Of a stretch of DNA of 21,515 nucleotides, positions 6,247 to 15,100 are shown piece after piece. Numbering within the stretch: position 1 is the stretch's first letter; each line of letters begins with the position of its first letter. The notes under the pieces were generated by a model. That model saw nothing but the letters and a program-made list of their open reading frames with translations, did no database searches and was not told where the DNA came from. This DNA comes from an uncultured Eubacteriales bacterium (GTDB lineage: Bacteria; Bacillota; Clostridia; Oscillospirales; Oscillospiraceae): assembly GCA_934567745.1 (NCBI GenBank), contig CAKTJM010000013.1, positions 1 to 21,515 on the forward strand. The letters are read 5' to 3'. Made by a program: the position numbers and the translations under genes.

Positions 6247-8073
6247 TTATTCCACCGTGACCGATTTGGCCAGGTTCTTCGGCTTGTCGATGCTGCACCC
6301 GTTCGCCTTCGCGACATAGTACGCGAAGAGCTGCAGCGGCACGATCTCCGGCAGGGAGTTGAACAGCGGATCGGTCCGCGGGACGGCGATCACGTCGTCC
6401 GCCTCCGCGAAGATCTGGCGGTTCCCCTCCAGCGCGACGCCCAGGACCTGCGCCCCGCGCGCCTTGACCTCCTTGATGTTGCTCATCATCTTGTCGAACA
6501 GCGCCTCATAGCAGGCCAGCGCGATCACCGGCCGCCCCTTCTCGATCAGCGCGATCGTCCCGTGCTTGAGCTCACCGGCGGCGTAGGCCTCCGAATGCAG
6601 GTAGGAGATCTCCTTGAGCTTGAGCGACCCCTCCATGCACGCGGCATAGTCGAGGTTGCGCCCGATGAAGAACACGTCCTGATGGCTGTGGTACTTCTCC
6701 GCCAGGGCCTCGAGGTTCGGGTTGAGGTCGATCGCCCGCTGGACCAGCGCCGGGAAGCTCTCGATGTCCCCGACCAGCTCGCGATACCGCACCTCGTCGA
6801 TGCGGCCCAGACGCCGGGCCAGGTACACGGCCAGCATGTCGAGCACCGCGACCTGTGTGGTGTAGCCCTTCGTCGTCGCCACGGCGATCTCCGGGCCGGC
6901 CCAGGTGTAGATCACGTCGTCGGCCAGCTTCGCGATGGTGCTGCCCACCACGTTGACGATGGCCAGGACGCGCGCGCCGCGGGCCTTGCACTCCTTCATC
7001 GCCGCGATCGTGTCGGCCGTCTCGCCCGACTGCGAGACGACGACCAGCAGGGTGTGCTCATCCACCAGCGGGTCGCGATAGCGCAGCTCAGAGGCCAGAT
7101 CGGCCTCGACCGGCAGACGGCACAGGCGCTCGATCACGTACTTCCCCACGCTCCCGGCGTAGAAGGCCGAGCCGCAGGCCGTGATCATCACCTTGTCGAT
7201 CTGCTTCAGGTCCTCGTCGGACAGGGCGAAGTCGTCCAGCACGATCTCGCCGTCCTTGATGCGCGGCTCGATGGTGGACTTGAGGGCGTTCGGCTGCTCC
7301 ATGATCTCCTTGAGCATGAAGTGCTCATAGCCGCCCTTCTCCGCCGCCGCGATGTCCCACGCGATGTGGGAGATCTCCTTCTCGATCTTGCGGCCGACCG
7401 CGTCGTAGACGGTGATGCCATCCGGCGTGAGGTCGGCGATCTCGCCCTCCTCCAGGTAGATGACGTTCTTCGTGTGCGCCACGAGGGCCGTCACGTCGGA
7501 GCCGAAGTAGTTCTCCCCCACCCCGACGCCCAGGATCAGCGGCGCGGCGTGACGGGTCGCGAACAGGCGGCCGTGCTCCTCCGCGCACAGGATGCCGAGG
7601 GCATAGGCGCCCTCGAGGCGGGCGATGGTCTTCATGACGGCCTTCTTCAGGTCGCCGTCGTAATACATATCGAGCAGGTGCACGATGACCTCGGTGTCCG
7701 TCTCGCTGCGGAACCGGAAGCCCTTCGCGATCAGCTCCTCGCGCAGCGCGGCGAAGTTCTCGATGATGCCGTTGTGCACGATGGCGAACTTCCCGTCCTC
7801 GCTCATATGGGGGTGGGCGTTGATGTCGTTCGGCTCGCCGTGGGTCGCCCAGCGGGTGTGGCCGATGCCGGCCGTGCCGGGGAGCGTCGCCCCGCCGTGG
7901 GTCTTCTCGTCGAGGTTGCGGATCATCCCCCTGGTCTTCTCCATATGGATGACGCCGCCGTCCAGCACGGCGATGCCTGCGGAGTCATAGCCGCGATATT
8001 CCAGTTTCTTCAGTCCATCCAGCAGGATGGGGGCAGCGCTCTGGCTGCCGGTGAATCCTACGATGCCACACAT
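6247..8073 (-). CDS. glmS: Glutamine-fructose-6-phosphate aminotransferase (isomerizing)
   Basis: A 608-residue enzyme, the normal length, making glucosamine-6-phosphate from fructose-6-P and glutamine for peptidoglycan and other amino sugars. The N-terminal Ntn glutaminase begins MCGIVGF, with Cys2 as nucleophile; GHTRWATHG and HNGIIEN are intact. Two SIS isomerase domains follow, with CGSAFYAG, SQSGETADT and the C-terminal DKPKNLAKSVTVE signature, which carries the conserved Lys near the end. The start is fixed by the catalytic Cys2, with AAGGAA upstream. It lies 55 bp downstream of purC, too little space for a glmS ribozyme, so this copy is not controlled that way. The gene before it is purine biosynthesis and the gene after it is nadE. 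Confidence 0.97.
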   Translation of the reverse strand: MCGIVGFTGSQSAAPILLDGLKKLEYRGYDSAGIAVLDGGVIHMEKTRGMIRNLDEKTHGGATLPGTAGIGHTRWATHGEPNDINAHPHMSEDGKFAIVHNGIIENFAALREELIAKGFRFRSETDTEVIVHLLDMYYDGDLKKAVMKTIARLEGAYALGILCAEEHGRLFATRHAAPLILGVGVGENYFGSDVTALVAHTKNVIYLEEGEIADLTPDGITVYDAVGRKIEKEISHIAWDIAAAEKGGYEHFMLKEIMEQPNALKSTIEPRIKDGEIVLDDFALSDEDLKQIDKVMITACGSAFYAGSVGKYVIERLCRLPVEADLASELRYRDPLVDEHTLLVVVSQSGETADTIAAMKECKARGARVLAIVNVVGSTIAKLADDVIYTWAGPEIAVATTKGYTTQVAVLDMLAVYLARRLGRIDEVRYRELVGDIESFPALVQRAIDLNPNLEALAEKYHSHQDVFFIGRNLDYAACMEGSLKLKEISYLHSEAYAAGELKHGTIALIEKGRPVIALACYEALFDKMMSNIKEVKARGAQVLGVALEGNRQIFAEADDVIAVPRTDPLFNSLPEIVPLQLFAYYVAKANGCSIDKPKNLAKSVTVE

Positions 8074-8128
8074 GGGCAGTTCCTTCCTTTCTGCCGCGCC
8101 CTGGCGGCGCGGAGCGTTCGGCCGATCG

Positions 8129-8842
8129 TCACTTCGCCAGCAGGCGGCGCATGACCTCCTGATAGGCCCCCTCGACGTTGCCGAGGTCGCGGCGGAAGCG
8201 GTCCTTGTCCAGCTTCTCGTTGGTCTCCTTGTCCCACAGACGGCAGGTGTCCGGGGAGATCTCGTCGGCCAGGACGATGGAGCCGTCGGCCAGGCGGCCG
8301 AACTCCAGCTTGAAATCGACCAGCTTGATGCCGATCTCCAGGAAGAACGCCTTGAGGGCGTCGTTGACCTGGAAGGCCAGAGAGATGATCGTGTCGATCT
8401 CCTCGCGGGTCGCCAGCTTGAGCGCACGCGCGTGGTTGGAGTTGATGAGCGGATCGCCCAGGTCGTCGTTCTTATAGGAGAACTCGATGGTCGGCTCGTC
8501 GAAGGGGATGCCCTCCTCCACGCCGTACCGCTTGGCGAAGCTGCCCGCGGAGATGTTGCGGATGATGACCTCGAGCGGCACGATGCTGACCTTCTTGACC
8601 ACGGTCTCGCGATCGTTCAGCTCCTCGACGAAGTGCGTCGGCACGCCCTTCTTCTCCAGCATGGCCATGAGCAGGTTGGTCATCCGGTTGTTGATCGCGC
8701 CCTTGCCCAGGATGGTGCCCTTCTTCAGGCCATTGAACGCGGTGGCGTCGTCCTTGTATTCTACGATGAAGCGCTCGGGGTCGTCGGTGCGGAAGACCTT
8801 CTTGGCCTTGCCCTCATAGATCTGTTCCAGCTTCTGCATCAT
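8129..8842 (-). CDS. purC: SAICAR synthetase (phosphoribosylaminoimidazole-succinocarboxamide synthase)
   Basis: A 237-residue cytoplasmic enzyme joining CAIR and aspartate with ATP in purine synthesis. The length is normal for bacterial PurC. Diagnostic stretches are YEGKAKKVF near the N-terminus (ATP-binding region), [17 protein letters not shown], and the C-terminal LVDFKLEFG and [14 protein letters not shown] blocks. There are two adjacent ATGs; 8842 is taken because AAAGGA is eight bases upstream. It is the first gene of a minus-strand group with glmS and nadE, while the other purine genes are not in this window. The leader contains a perfect 16-bp palindrome (8876-8891). Confidence 0.96.
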   Translation of the reverse strand: MMQKLEQIYEGKAKKVFRTDDPERFIVEYKDDATAFNGLKKGTILGKGAINNRMTNLLMAMLEKKGVPTHFVEELNDRETVVKKVSIVPLEVIIRNISAGSFAKRYGVEEGIPFDEPTIEFSYKNDDLGDPLINSNHARALKLATREEIDTIISLAFQVNDALKAFFLEIGIKLVDFKLEFGRLADGSIVLADEISPDTCRLWDKETNEKLDKDRFRRDLGNVEGAYQEVMRRLLAK

Positions 8843-9151
8843 ATACCCGTCCTTTCTATATATCTATATGTCCCTGCGGGGCATGCCCCGCCCGTCTGCG
8901 AGATATTCCTTATTATTTTCTCACGATCGCGTCGATTTTGCAATGGGCCGTACTGCCTTTCTCCCCCTATTTTATGTGCCCCGCGCTGTGCAAAAGCACA
9001 AAAAGGCGCTCCGGGCCGCTCATGGAGCAAAAATTGCAATTTCGTCCCATCCGGGATCGTTTCGGCCGCTGTGCTGTAGATTTCGCCCCATACTGTGCAA
9101 TTTCACCGCGACGGCCCTGCATGATTTTTCAAACGTGTGTACCTTTGCTCC
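8843..9151. other. Gene-free divergent region between purC and glnA
   Basis: No coding region is supported here; short open frames lack ribosome binding sites and similarity I recognise. The purC side holds an AT-rich leader and a perfect palindrome, GCGGGGCATGCCCCGC (8876-8891), which can form a 6-bp stem. A purC promoter must lie near 8900-8945, but I see only a poor candidate (TTGCAA at 8937-8942 on the minus strand). TGTGC-AAAA-GCACA (8987-9000) is a short inverted repeat. TGCAAT occurs three times (about 8938, 9033 and 9098), possibly operator-like; I could not match a GlnR box. Confidence 0.5.
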
Positions 9152-9180
9152 TTGACACGGCGCGCGCCCCAAACTATAAT
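9152..9180 (+). promoter_or_regulatory. glnA promoter (full consensus)
   Basis: TTGACA (9152-9157) and TATAAT (9175-9180) are separated by exactly 17 bp, a perfect sigma-70/sigma-A promoter. The start would be near 9187, giving a leader of about 78 bases to the glnA ATG. Confidence 0.95.
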
Positions 9181-9264
9181 TTTAGCAAAAGCGGACGAGT
9201 GCTCCCAGTCCTCACGGCGAGGCGGCTTGCTTGTCCTTTTTTCATTTGAAAGGAGCGTCGTACC

Positions 9265-10596
9265 ATGAGCAAATATACCAAGGAAGACATCATCCGTATG
9301 GTGGAAGAGGAAGGTGTGGACTTCATCCGGATGCAGTTCACCGACATCTTCGGTCAGGCCAAGAACGTGGCCATCACCGCCTCCCAGATCGAGAAGGCCG
9401 TGAACAACCAGATCTCCATCGACGGCAGCTCCATCGAGGGCTTCACCCGCATCCATGAGTCGGACCAGTACCTCTATCCCGACCTGGACAGCTTCGCCAT
9501 CATCTCCTGGTACGAACAGCAGGGCAAGGTCGCCCGGCTCATCTGCGACGTCTGCAACCCGGACGGCACCCCCTTCATCGGCGATCCCCGCGGCGCCCTC
9601 AAGCGCGTCCTCGCCAAGGCGGCCGACATGGGCTATACCTTCAACGTCGGCCCCGAGTGCGAGTTCTTCCTGTTCGAGATGGACAAGGACGGCAAGCCGA
9701 CCACCAAGACCTGCGACGAGGCCGGTTACTTCGACCTCGGCCCCATCGACCACGGCGATTACACCCGCCGCGAGATCTGCCTGGCGCTCGAGCACGTCGG
9801 CTTCGAGATCGAGGCCTCCCATCACGAGTGCGCCGCCGGTCAGCACGAGATCGACTTCAAGTATGCCGAGGCCCTGACCGCCGCCGACAACATCATCACC
9901 TTCAAGCAGACCGTCAAGAAGATCGCCTACGCCAACGGCCTGCACGCGACCTTCATGCCCAAGCCCATCTTCGGCACCGCGGGCAACGGCATGCACATCA
10001 ACATGTCCCTGTTCAAGGACGGCAAGAACGCCTTCTATGACAGCAGCGACTCCCTGGGCCTGTCCAAGACCGCCTATGCCTTCATCGCCGGTCTGCTGGA
10101 GCACGTGAAAGGCATGACCGCCATCACCAACCCGCTGGTCAACTCCTACAAGCGTCTGGTGCCCGGCTACGAGGCCCCCTGCTACCTGGCCTGGTCCGCC
10201 TCCAACCGCTCCGCGCTGATCCGCATCCCCGCCGCCCGTGAGCAGTCCACCCGTGTCGAGCTGCGCTGCCCCGACCCCTCCTGCAACCCCTACCTGGCCC
10301 TGGCCGTCTGCCTGGCCGCCGGTCTGGACGGCATCGAGCGCGGCCTGACCCCGCCCGACGAGATCACCGAGAACATCTTCGCCATGGAGCCTGATGCTCG
10401 CGCCGCCGCCGGGATCGAGGACCTGCCCGACTCCCTGGAGCACGCCCTGGTCGCCCTGGAGAAGGACGAGGTCATCAAGGCCGTCCTCGGGCCGCACATC
10501 TACGCCCAGTACATGGCCGGTAAGAAGAAGGAGTGGGAGGAGTATCAGACCCGCGTCTCCAGCTGGGAGATCGCGAAGTACATGGTGCTCTATTGA
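9265..10596 (+). CDS. glnA: Glutamine synthetase, GSI-alpha type
   Basis: A 443-residue class I glutamine synthetase, the length of the Firmicute alpha form, forming glutamine from glutamate, ammonia and ATP. It is a cytoplasmic dodecamer in the family. The N-terminal beta-grasp has GSSIEGFTRI with Arg62, the feedback-sensing arginine of the B. subtilis enzyme. Metal and substrate blocks GPECEFFLF, QHEIDFKYAEAL, GNGMHIN, NPLVNSYKRL, RIPAAREQSTRVELR and PDPSCNPYLA are intact. As expected for alpha forms there is no adenylylation segment. The ATG follows AAAGGAG. The very strong promoter and uniform C-ending codons suggest high expression. Neither glnR nor nitrogen-regulator genes are adjacent. 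It supplies the glutamine used by CarA and GlmS. Confidence 0.98.
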   Translation: MSKYTKEDIIRMVEEEGVDFIRMQFTDIFGQAKNVAITASQIEKAVNNQISIDGSSIEGFTRIHESDQYLYPDLDSFAIISWYEQQGKVARLICDVCNPDGTPFIGDPRGALKRVLAKAADMGYTFNVGPECEFFLFEMDKDGKPTTKTCDEAGYFDLGPIDHGDYTRREICLALEHVGFEIEASHHECAAGQHEIDFKYAEALTAADNIITFKQTVKKIAYANGLHATFMPKPIFGTAGNGMHINMSLFKDGKNAFYDSSDSLGLSKTAYAFIAGLLEHVKGMTAITNPLVNSYKRLVPGYEAPCYLAWSASNRSALIRIPAAREQSTRVELRCPDPSCNPYLALAVCLAAGLDGIERGLTPPDEITENIFAMEPDARAAAGIEDLPDSLEHALVALEKDEVIKAVLGPHIYAQYMAGKKKEWEEYQTRVSSWEIAKYMVLY

Positions 10597-10630
10597 TCCG
10601 TTCCATCCGATCCAAGATATCGTGATATCA

Positions 10631-10658
10631 AGAGCGAGGAGCTTCGGCTCCTCGCTCT
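10631..10658. repeat. Hairpin repeat copy 1 (12-bp stem, TTCG loop)
   Basis: AGAGCGAGGAGC and its exact complement GCTCCTCGCTCT enclose a TTCG tetraloop. It recurs with one base change at 10862-10887. It lies 34 bp after the glnA stop codon and may contribute to 3'-end formation, though the T-run is only TT. Confidence 0.85.
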
Positions 10659-10662
10659 TAAG

Positions 10663-10695
10663 CTGTCGGAAAGCCCCACAGGGGCTTTCCGACAG
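10663..10695. repeat. Long perfect hairpin (15-bp stem, 3-base loop)
   Basis: CTGTCGGAAAGCCCC (10663-10677) and GGGGCTTTCCGACAG (10681-10695) are exact complements around ACA. No T-run follows in either direction, so it is not a typical intrinsic terminator. It resembles a dispersed palindromic repeat. Confidence 0.85.
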
Positions 10696-10703
10696 GAGGG
10701 ATA

Positions 10704-10763
10704 CAGCCCGCTGCGCGCACTCGCTGTCCGTCTTCGACGGACGACTCGCACACTTACGGGCTG
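10704..10763. other. Compound stem-loop
   Basis: An outer stem CAGCCCG/CGGGCTG (10704-10710 with 10757-10763) encloses TGCG/CGCA and an apical GTCCGTC/GACGGAC (10726-10732 with 10736-10742, loop TTC). Three co-axial stems with internal loops look like a folded RNA domain. Confidence 0.6.
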
Positions 10764-10861
10764 AGAAGTATTTTCTCCGGTGCACATGTCACCGGAAAAA
10801 ATGATTTGAGACTATTTCGCGCTTGCGAGCGCGAAACTCTGCGAGGCTTTTGGGATCCGTT

Positions 10862-10887
10862 GAGCGAGGTGCTTCGGCTCCTCGCTC
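10862..10887. repeat. Hairpin repeat copy 2
   Basis: GAGCGAGGTGC-TTCG-GCTCCTCGCTC differs from copy 1 only at one base (T for A at 10870), which puts a T-T mismatch in the stem. The identical right half extends into CTCTT. The two copies bound a unit of about 231 bp. Confidence 0.8.
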
Positions 10888-11034
10888 TTTCGTGCGTCGG
10901 GACGATGACTGACCATGCACGAGACCCGCTCGTATGCGCATATTTATCCATCCGAGATGACCCGTCGCCGTCAAAACCCACAAAAGGGCGTGCTCTTTTC
11001 GTCATTCGTTTTCGGTCTGTCGGGGAAACCCCGG

Positions 11035-11063
11035 TTGACTATGTATAAAGTTTCATGTATACT
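11035..11063 (+). promoter_or_regulatory. carA promoter
   Basis: TTGACT (11035-11040) and TATACT (11058-11063) are separated by 17 bp, with transcription starting near 11070 and a leader of about 46 bases. There is no room for a PyrR-type attenuator. Confidence 0.9.
11042..11055. promoter_or_regulatory. Candidate ArgR box in the carA promoter
   Basis: TGTATAAAGTTTCA lies between -35 and -10 and matches 11 of 14 positions of a TGAATAAAAATTCA-like ARG box written from memory. A site in the spacer would block RNA polymerase, which fits arginine repression of carAB. This is inference from a single site. Confidence 0.45.
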
Positions 11064-11115
11064 GAGAAGTTAGAATACGAGCCTTTTCTGATTCGTTCAC
11101 AGATGGAGGGACACG

Positions 11116-12189
11116 ATGGAGAAAGCATATCTGATCTTGGAGGACGGCCGCATCTTCGAGGGCCAGTCCTTCGGCGCACAGGGCACCGTCATCGGCGAGC
11201 TGGTCTTCACCACCGCCATGACCGGCTGCGTGGAAAGCCTCACCGACCCGAGCTACTACGGACAGCTCGTCACCTACACCTTCCCCATGTTCGCCAACTA
11301 CGGCATCTGTACCCAGGACACCGAGAGCCCCCTCTGCCAGATGGGCGGTATCGTCGTCCGCGAGGTCTGCCAGGTGCCCTCCAACTTCCGCTGCGACAAG
11401 ACCGCGGACGAGTTCCTGCGCGAGCAGGGCGTGGTGGGCCTGGCCGGCATCGACACCCGTGCGATCACCCAGGAGCTGCGCGACCGCGGCGTCATGAACG
11501 CCGCCCTGACCACCGACCCCGCCAGCGTCCGGCTGGAGGACCTGCGCGACTTCCGCATCACCGGCGCCGTCGCCGCCACGAGCGTGCGGGAGCCGGTCGT
11601 GCTCCCCGCCGAGGGCGAGAGCCTGTGGTCCGTCGCCCTGATGGACTACGGCGCGAAGCGGCACATCGCCGACAACCTCCGCGCCCGCGGCTGCACCGTC
11701 ACCGTCTATCCGCACGACACCACCGCCGAGACCGTCCTGGCCGGGGGCCACGACGGCATCATGCTCTCCAACGGGCCGGGCGACCCCGCCGAGAACACCT
11801 TCTGCATCGAGCAGATCCGCAAGCTCTTCGGCAAGCTGCCCATGTTCGGCATCTGCCTCGGCCACCAGATGATGGCCCTGGCCGCCGGGGCCCAGACCAC
11901 CAAGCTCAAGTTCGGCCACCGCGGCGCCAACCAGCCCGTCAAGGACCTCGTCACCGGCAAGGTCTCCATCACCAGCCAGAACCACGGCTACGCCGTGGAT
12001 CAGGCCACGCTGGAGGGCACCGAGGGCGTCCTGCGGCACGTCAACGTCAACGACGGCACCTGCGAGGGCGTCGATTACCCCGCGCTGCACGCCTTCTCGC
12101 TCCAGTTCCACCCCGAAGCCCACGGCGGCCCGCTCGACTGCCAGAACGAGTTCGACCGGTTCGTCGCCATGATGAAGGAGGGTCTCTAA
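11116..12189 (+). CDS. carA: Carbamoyl-phosphate synthase small (glutaminase) subunit
   Basis: A 357-residue subunit that hydrolyses glutamine and passes ammonia to CarB for carbamoyl phosphate, used in arginine and pyrimidine synthesis. The N-terminal CarA-specific domain (1-150) has LEDGRIFEG, FTTAMTGCVESLTDPSYYGQ and AGIDTRAIT. The class I amidotransferase domain has the nucleophile Cys247 in GICLGHQ and His332-Glu334 in FHPEA, so the triad is complete. The ATG at 11116 has GGAGGG five bases upstream. Its TAA directly abuts the carB ATG, and AAGGAGGG near the carA 3' end serves carB, so the two are translationally linked. Confidence 0.97.
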   Translation: MEKAYLILEDGRIFEGQSFGAQGTVIGELVFTTAMTGCVESLTDPSYYGQLVTYTFPMFANYGICTQDTESPLCQMGGIVVREVCQVPSNFRCDKTADEFLREQGVVGLAGIDTRAITQELRDRGVMNAALTTDPASVRLEDLRDFRITGAVAATSVREPVVLPAEGESLWSVALMDYGAKRHIADNLRARGCTVTVYPHDTTAETVLAGGHDGIMLSNGPGDPAENTFCIEQIRKLFGKLPMFGICLGHQMMALAAGAQTTKLKFGHRGANQPVKDLVTGKVSITSQNHGYAVDQATLEGTEGVLRHVNVNDGTCEGVDYPALHAFSLQFHPEAHGGPLDCQNEFDRFVAMMKEGL

Positions 12190-15100
12190 ATGCCGAAAGA
12201 TACGTCCATCAAGAAGGTCCTCGTCATCGGGTCCGGCCCCATCGTCATCGGTCAGGCCGCTGAGTTCGACTACGCCGGGACCCAGGCCTGCCGCGTCCTC
12301 CAGCAGGAGGGCGTGCAGACCGTGCTCGTCAACTCCAACCCCGCCACGATCATGACCGACAGCACGATGGCCGATCAGGTCTATCTGGAGCCGCTGACGG
12401 CCGAGACCGTCCGCCGGATCATCCTGGAGACCAAGCCCGACAGCCTGCTCGCCGGTCTGGGCGGCCAGACCGGTCTGACCATCGCCATGGAGCTGGCCCA
12501 CGAGGGCTTCCTGGCGCAGCACGGCGTGCGCCTGATCGGCACGAACGCCGAGGCCATCGACAAGGCCGAGGACCGCCAGCTCTTCAAGGACGCCATGGCC
12601 CGCATCGGCCAGCCCACCATCCCCTCCGACACGGCCAACGACATCGAGACCGCCGTGGCCATCGCGGAGCGGATCGGCTACCCCGTCATCGTCTGGCCCG
12701 CCTTCACCCTCGGCGGCGGGGGCGGCGGCGTCGCCTACAACGAGGAGGAGCTGCGCGAGGTCGGCTCCGTCGGTCTCGACTACTCCCCCATCACCCAGGT
12801 GCTGATCGAGAAGTACATCTTCGGGTGGAAGGAGATCGAGTTCGAGGTCATGCGCGACCGGCTCGGCACCGTCATCACCATCTGCTCGATGGAGAACTTC
12901 GACCCCGTCGGCATCCACACCGGCGACTCGATCGTCGTCGCGCCCGCCCTCACCCTGGCCGATCCGGAGTATCAGATGCTCCGGTCCGCCGCGCTGAAGA
13001 TCATCGAGGAGATGGGCATCGAGGGCGGCTGCAACTGCCAGTTCGCGCTCGACCCGGTGAGCTTCGACTACGCCGTCATCGAGGTCAACCCCCGTGTGTC
13101 CCGCTCCTCCGCCCTGGCCTCCAAGGCCACCGGCTATCCCATCGCCAAGGTCACGGCCAAGATCGCGCTCGGCTACACCCTGGACGAGATCCGCAACGAC
13201 GTCACCGGCGAGACCTACGCCTGCTTCGAGCCGGCCGTGGACTACGTCGTCTGCAAGTTCCCCAAGTGGCCCTTCGACAAGTTCCACGGCGCCAGCCGCA
13301 AGCTCGGCTCCCAGATGAAGGCCACCGGCGAGGTCATGTCCATCGAGTACACCTTCGAGGCCGCCCTGATGAAGGCCGTCCGCGGCGCGGAGATCAAGCT
13401 CGACAGCCTGCACTATCAGGACCCGACCGGCCGGACCCTCGACGAGCGCCTGGCGTCCATGGACGACATGCGGCTCTTCGCCATCTTCGAGGCCCTGGCG
13501 CAGGGCGTCTCCGTCGATCACATCCACGAGATCACCCGCATCGACCGGTGGTTCATCGAGAAGATCCGGAACCTCGTCACCTTCGAGGCGAAGCTCAAGG
13601 CCGATGGCATCGACGCGCAGAGCTATCTGCGCGGCAAGCGCTACGGCTATCCCGACCGCGTGCTCGCGCGGCTGGCCGGCGTGCCGGAGCAGGCCCTGCC
13701 CCACCGGCTGCCGAGCTATAAGATGGTCGATACCTGCGCGGCCGAGTTCCAGGCCGCCACGCCGTACTTCTACGCGACCTATGACGACGTCTGCGACGCG
13801 CGGTCCTTCCCGCGCACCGGCAAGCCGACCGTCGTCGTCCTCGGCTCCGGCCCGATCCGCATCGGTCAGGGCATCGAGTTCGACTACAGCTCCGTCCACT
13901 GCGTCCAGACGCTGAAGAAGCTCGGCTACGACGTCGTCATCATCAACAACAACCCGGAGACCGTCTCCACCGACTACGACACCGCCGACCGGCTCTACTT
14001 CGAGCCGCTCTTCCCCGAGGACGTCATGGGCGTCCTGGCGGTCGAGAAGCCCGTGGGCGTCGTGGTCGCCTTCGGCGGCCAGACCGCCATCTCCCTCACC
14101 GAGTTCCTCGACAAGCAGGGCGTCAAGATCCTCGGCACCTCCGCCGACGGCATCGACACCGCCGAGGACCGCGGCCGGTTCGACGCCCTCCTGGAGGGCC
14201 TCGGCATCCGCCGCCCGAAGGGCATGAGCGTCACCACCCTCGAGGGCGCGCTCGATGCCGCGGAGCAGCTCGGCTACCCCGTCCTGCTCCGTCCGTCCTA
14301 CGTCATCGGCGGCCAGAACATGGTCATCGCCCACAGCAGCTACGACGTGGAGAAGTACATGGGCATCATCCTCTCCGGCGGCATCGAGAACGACGTCCTC
14401 GTCGATAAGTACATGCCCGGCACCGAGCTGGAGGTCGACGTCATCTCCGACGGCGTGGACGTCCTCATGCCCGGCATCATGGAGCACGTCGAGCGCGCGG
14501 GCGTCCACAGCGGCGACTCCATCGCCGTCTATCCCCCCTACAGCCTGACCGACAAGATGACCAAGGTCGTCGTCGATCGCTCGAAGAAGCTCGCCCTCGC
14601 CCTCGGCACGAAGGGCCTGGTCAACATCCAGTACCTCATCTACCACGGCGAGCTGTTCGTCATCGAGGTCAACCCCCGCGCCTCCCGTACCATCCCCTAT
14701 CTGAGCAAGGTCACGGGCGTGCCGATGGTCGATCTGGCCACGAAGATCATGATGGGCGCGACGCTCCAGGAGCTGGGCTATCCCTCTGGCCTGTGGCGCA
14801 CCCCGCCCTATTACGCCGTCAAGGTCCCCGTCTTCTCCTTCGAGAAGATCACCGACGCCAACTCCCTCCTCGGCCCGGAGATGAAGTCCACCGGCGAGGT
14901 CCTCGGCCTGGGCCGGACGCTGAGCGAGGCGCTGTTCAAGGGCCTCTCCGCCGCCGGATACCGCCACGCCGCCGGGAAGGGCGTCTTCCTGAGCATCGAG
15001 AACCACGAGCTGCCCGAGGTCGTCGGTCTGGCCAAGAAGCTCGACGACCTGCACATGCCGCTCTACGCCACCACGGACACCGCCGAGGCGATCCGCTCGC

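Larger units (their letters stand above)
10597..11034. other. Gene-free, hairpin-rich region between glnA and carA
   Basis: No protein gene is supported. The stretch contains at least six stem-loops: 10631-10658, 10663-10695, 10704-10763 (compound), 10771-10801, 10815-10836 and 10862-10887. Smaller ones follow, including CGGGG-AAA-CCCCG at 11021-11033 beside the carA -35. The first could terminate glnA but has only two T's after it. The first and sixth are near-identical. The density of perfect stems points to a repeat cluster or a structured RNA rather than simple spacer. Confidence 0.75.

Noticed and set aside
8074-8128. glmS ribozyme upstream of glmS
   Set aside because: Only 55 bp separate purC and glmS, too short for the ribozyme, and no matching core was seen.
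8987-9110. GlnR operator before glnA
   Set aside because: The inverted repeat and TGCAAT copies do not fit the TGTnA-N7-TnACA pattern and lie well upstream of the promoter.
10597-11034. Small proteins encoded in the glnA-carA gap
   Set aside because: Open frames on both strands read across the hairpins, lack ribosome binding sites and contain Arg/Ser-rich shadow sequence.
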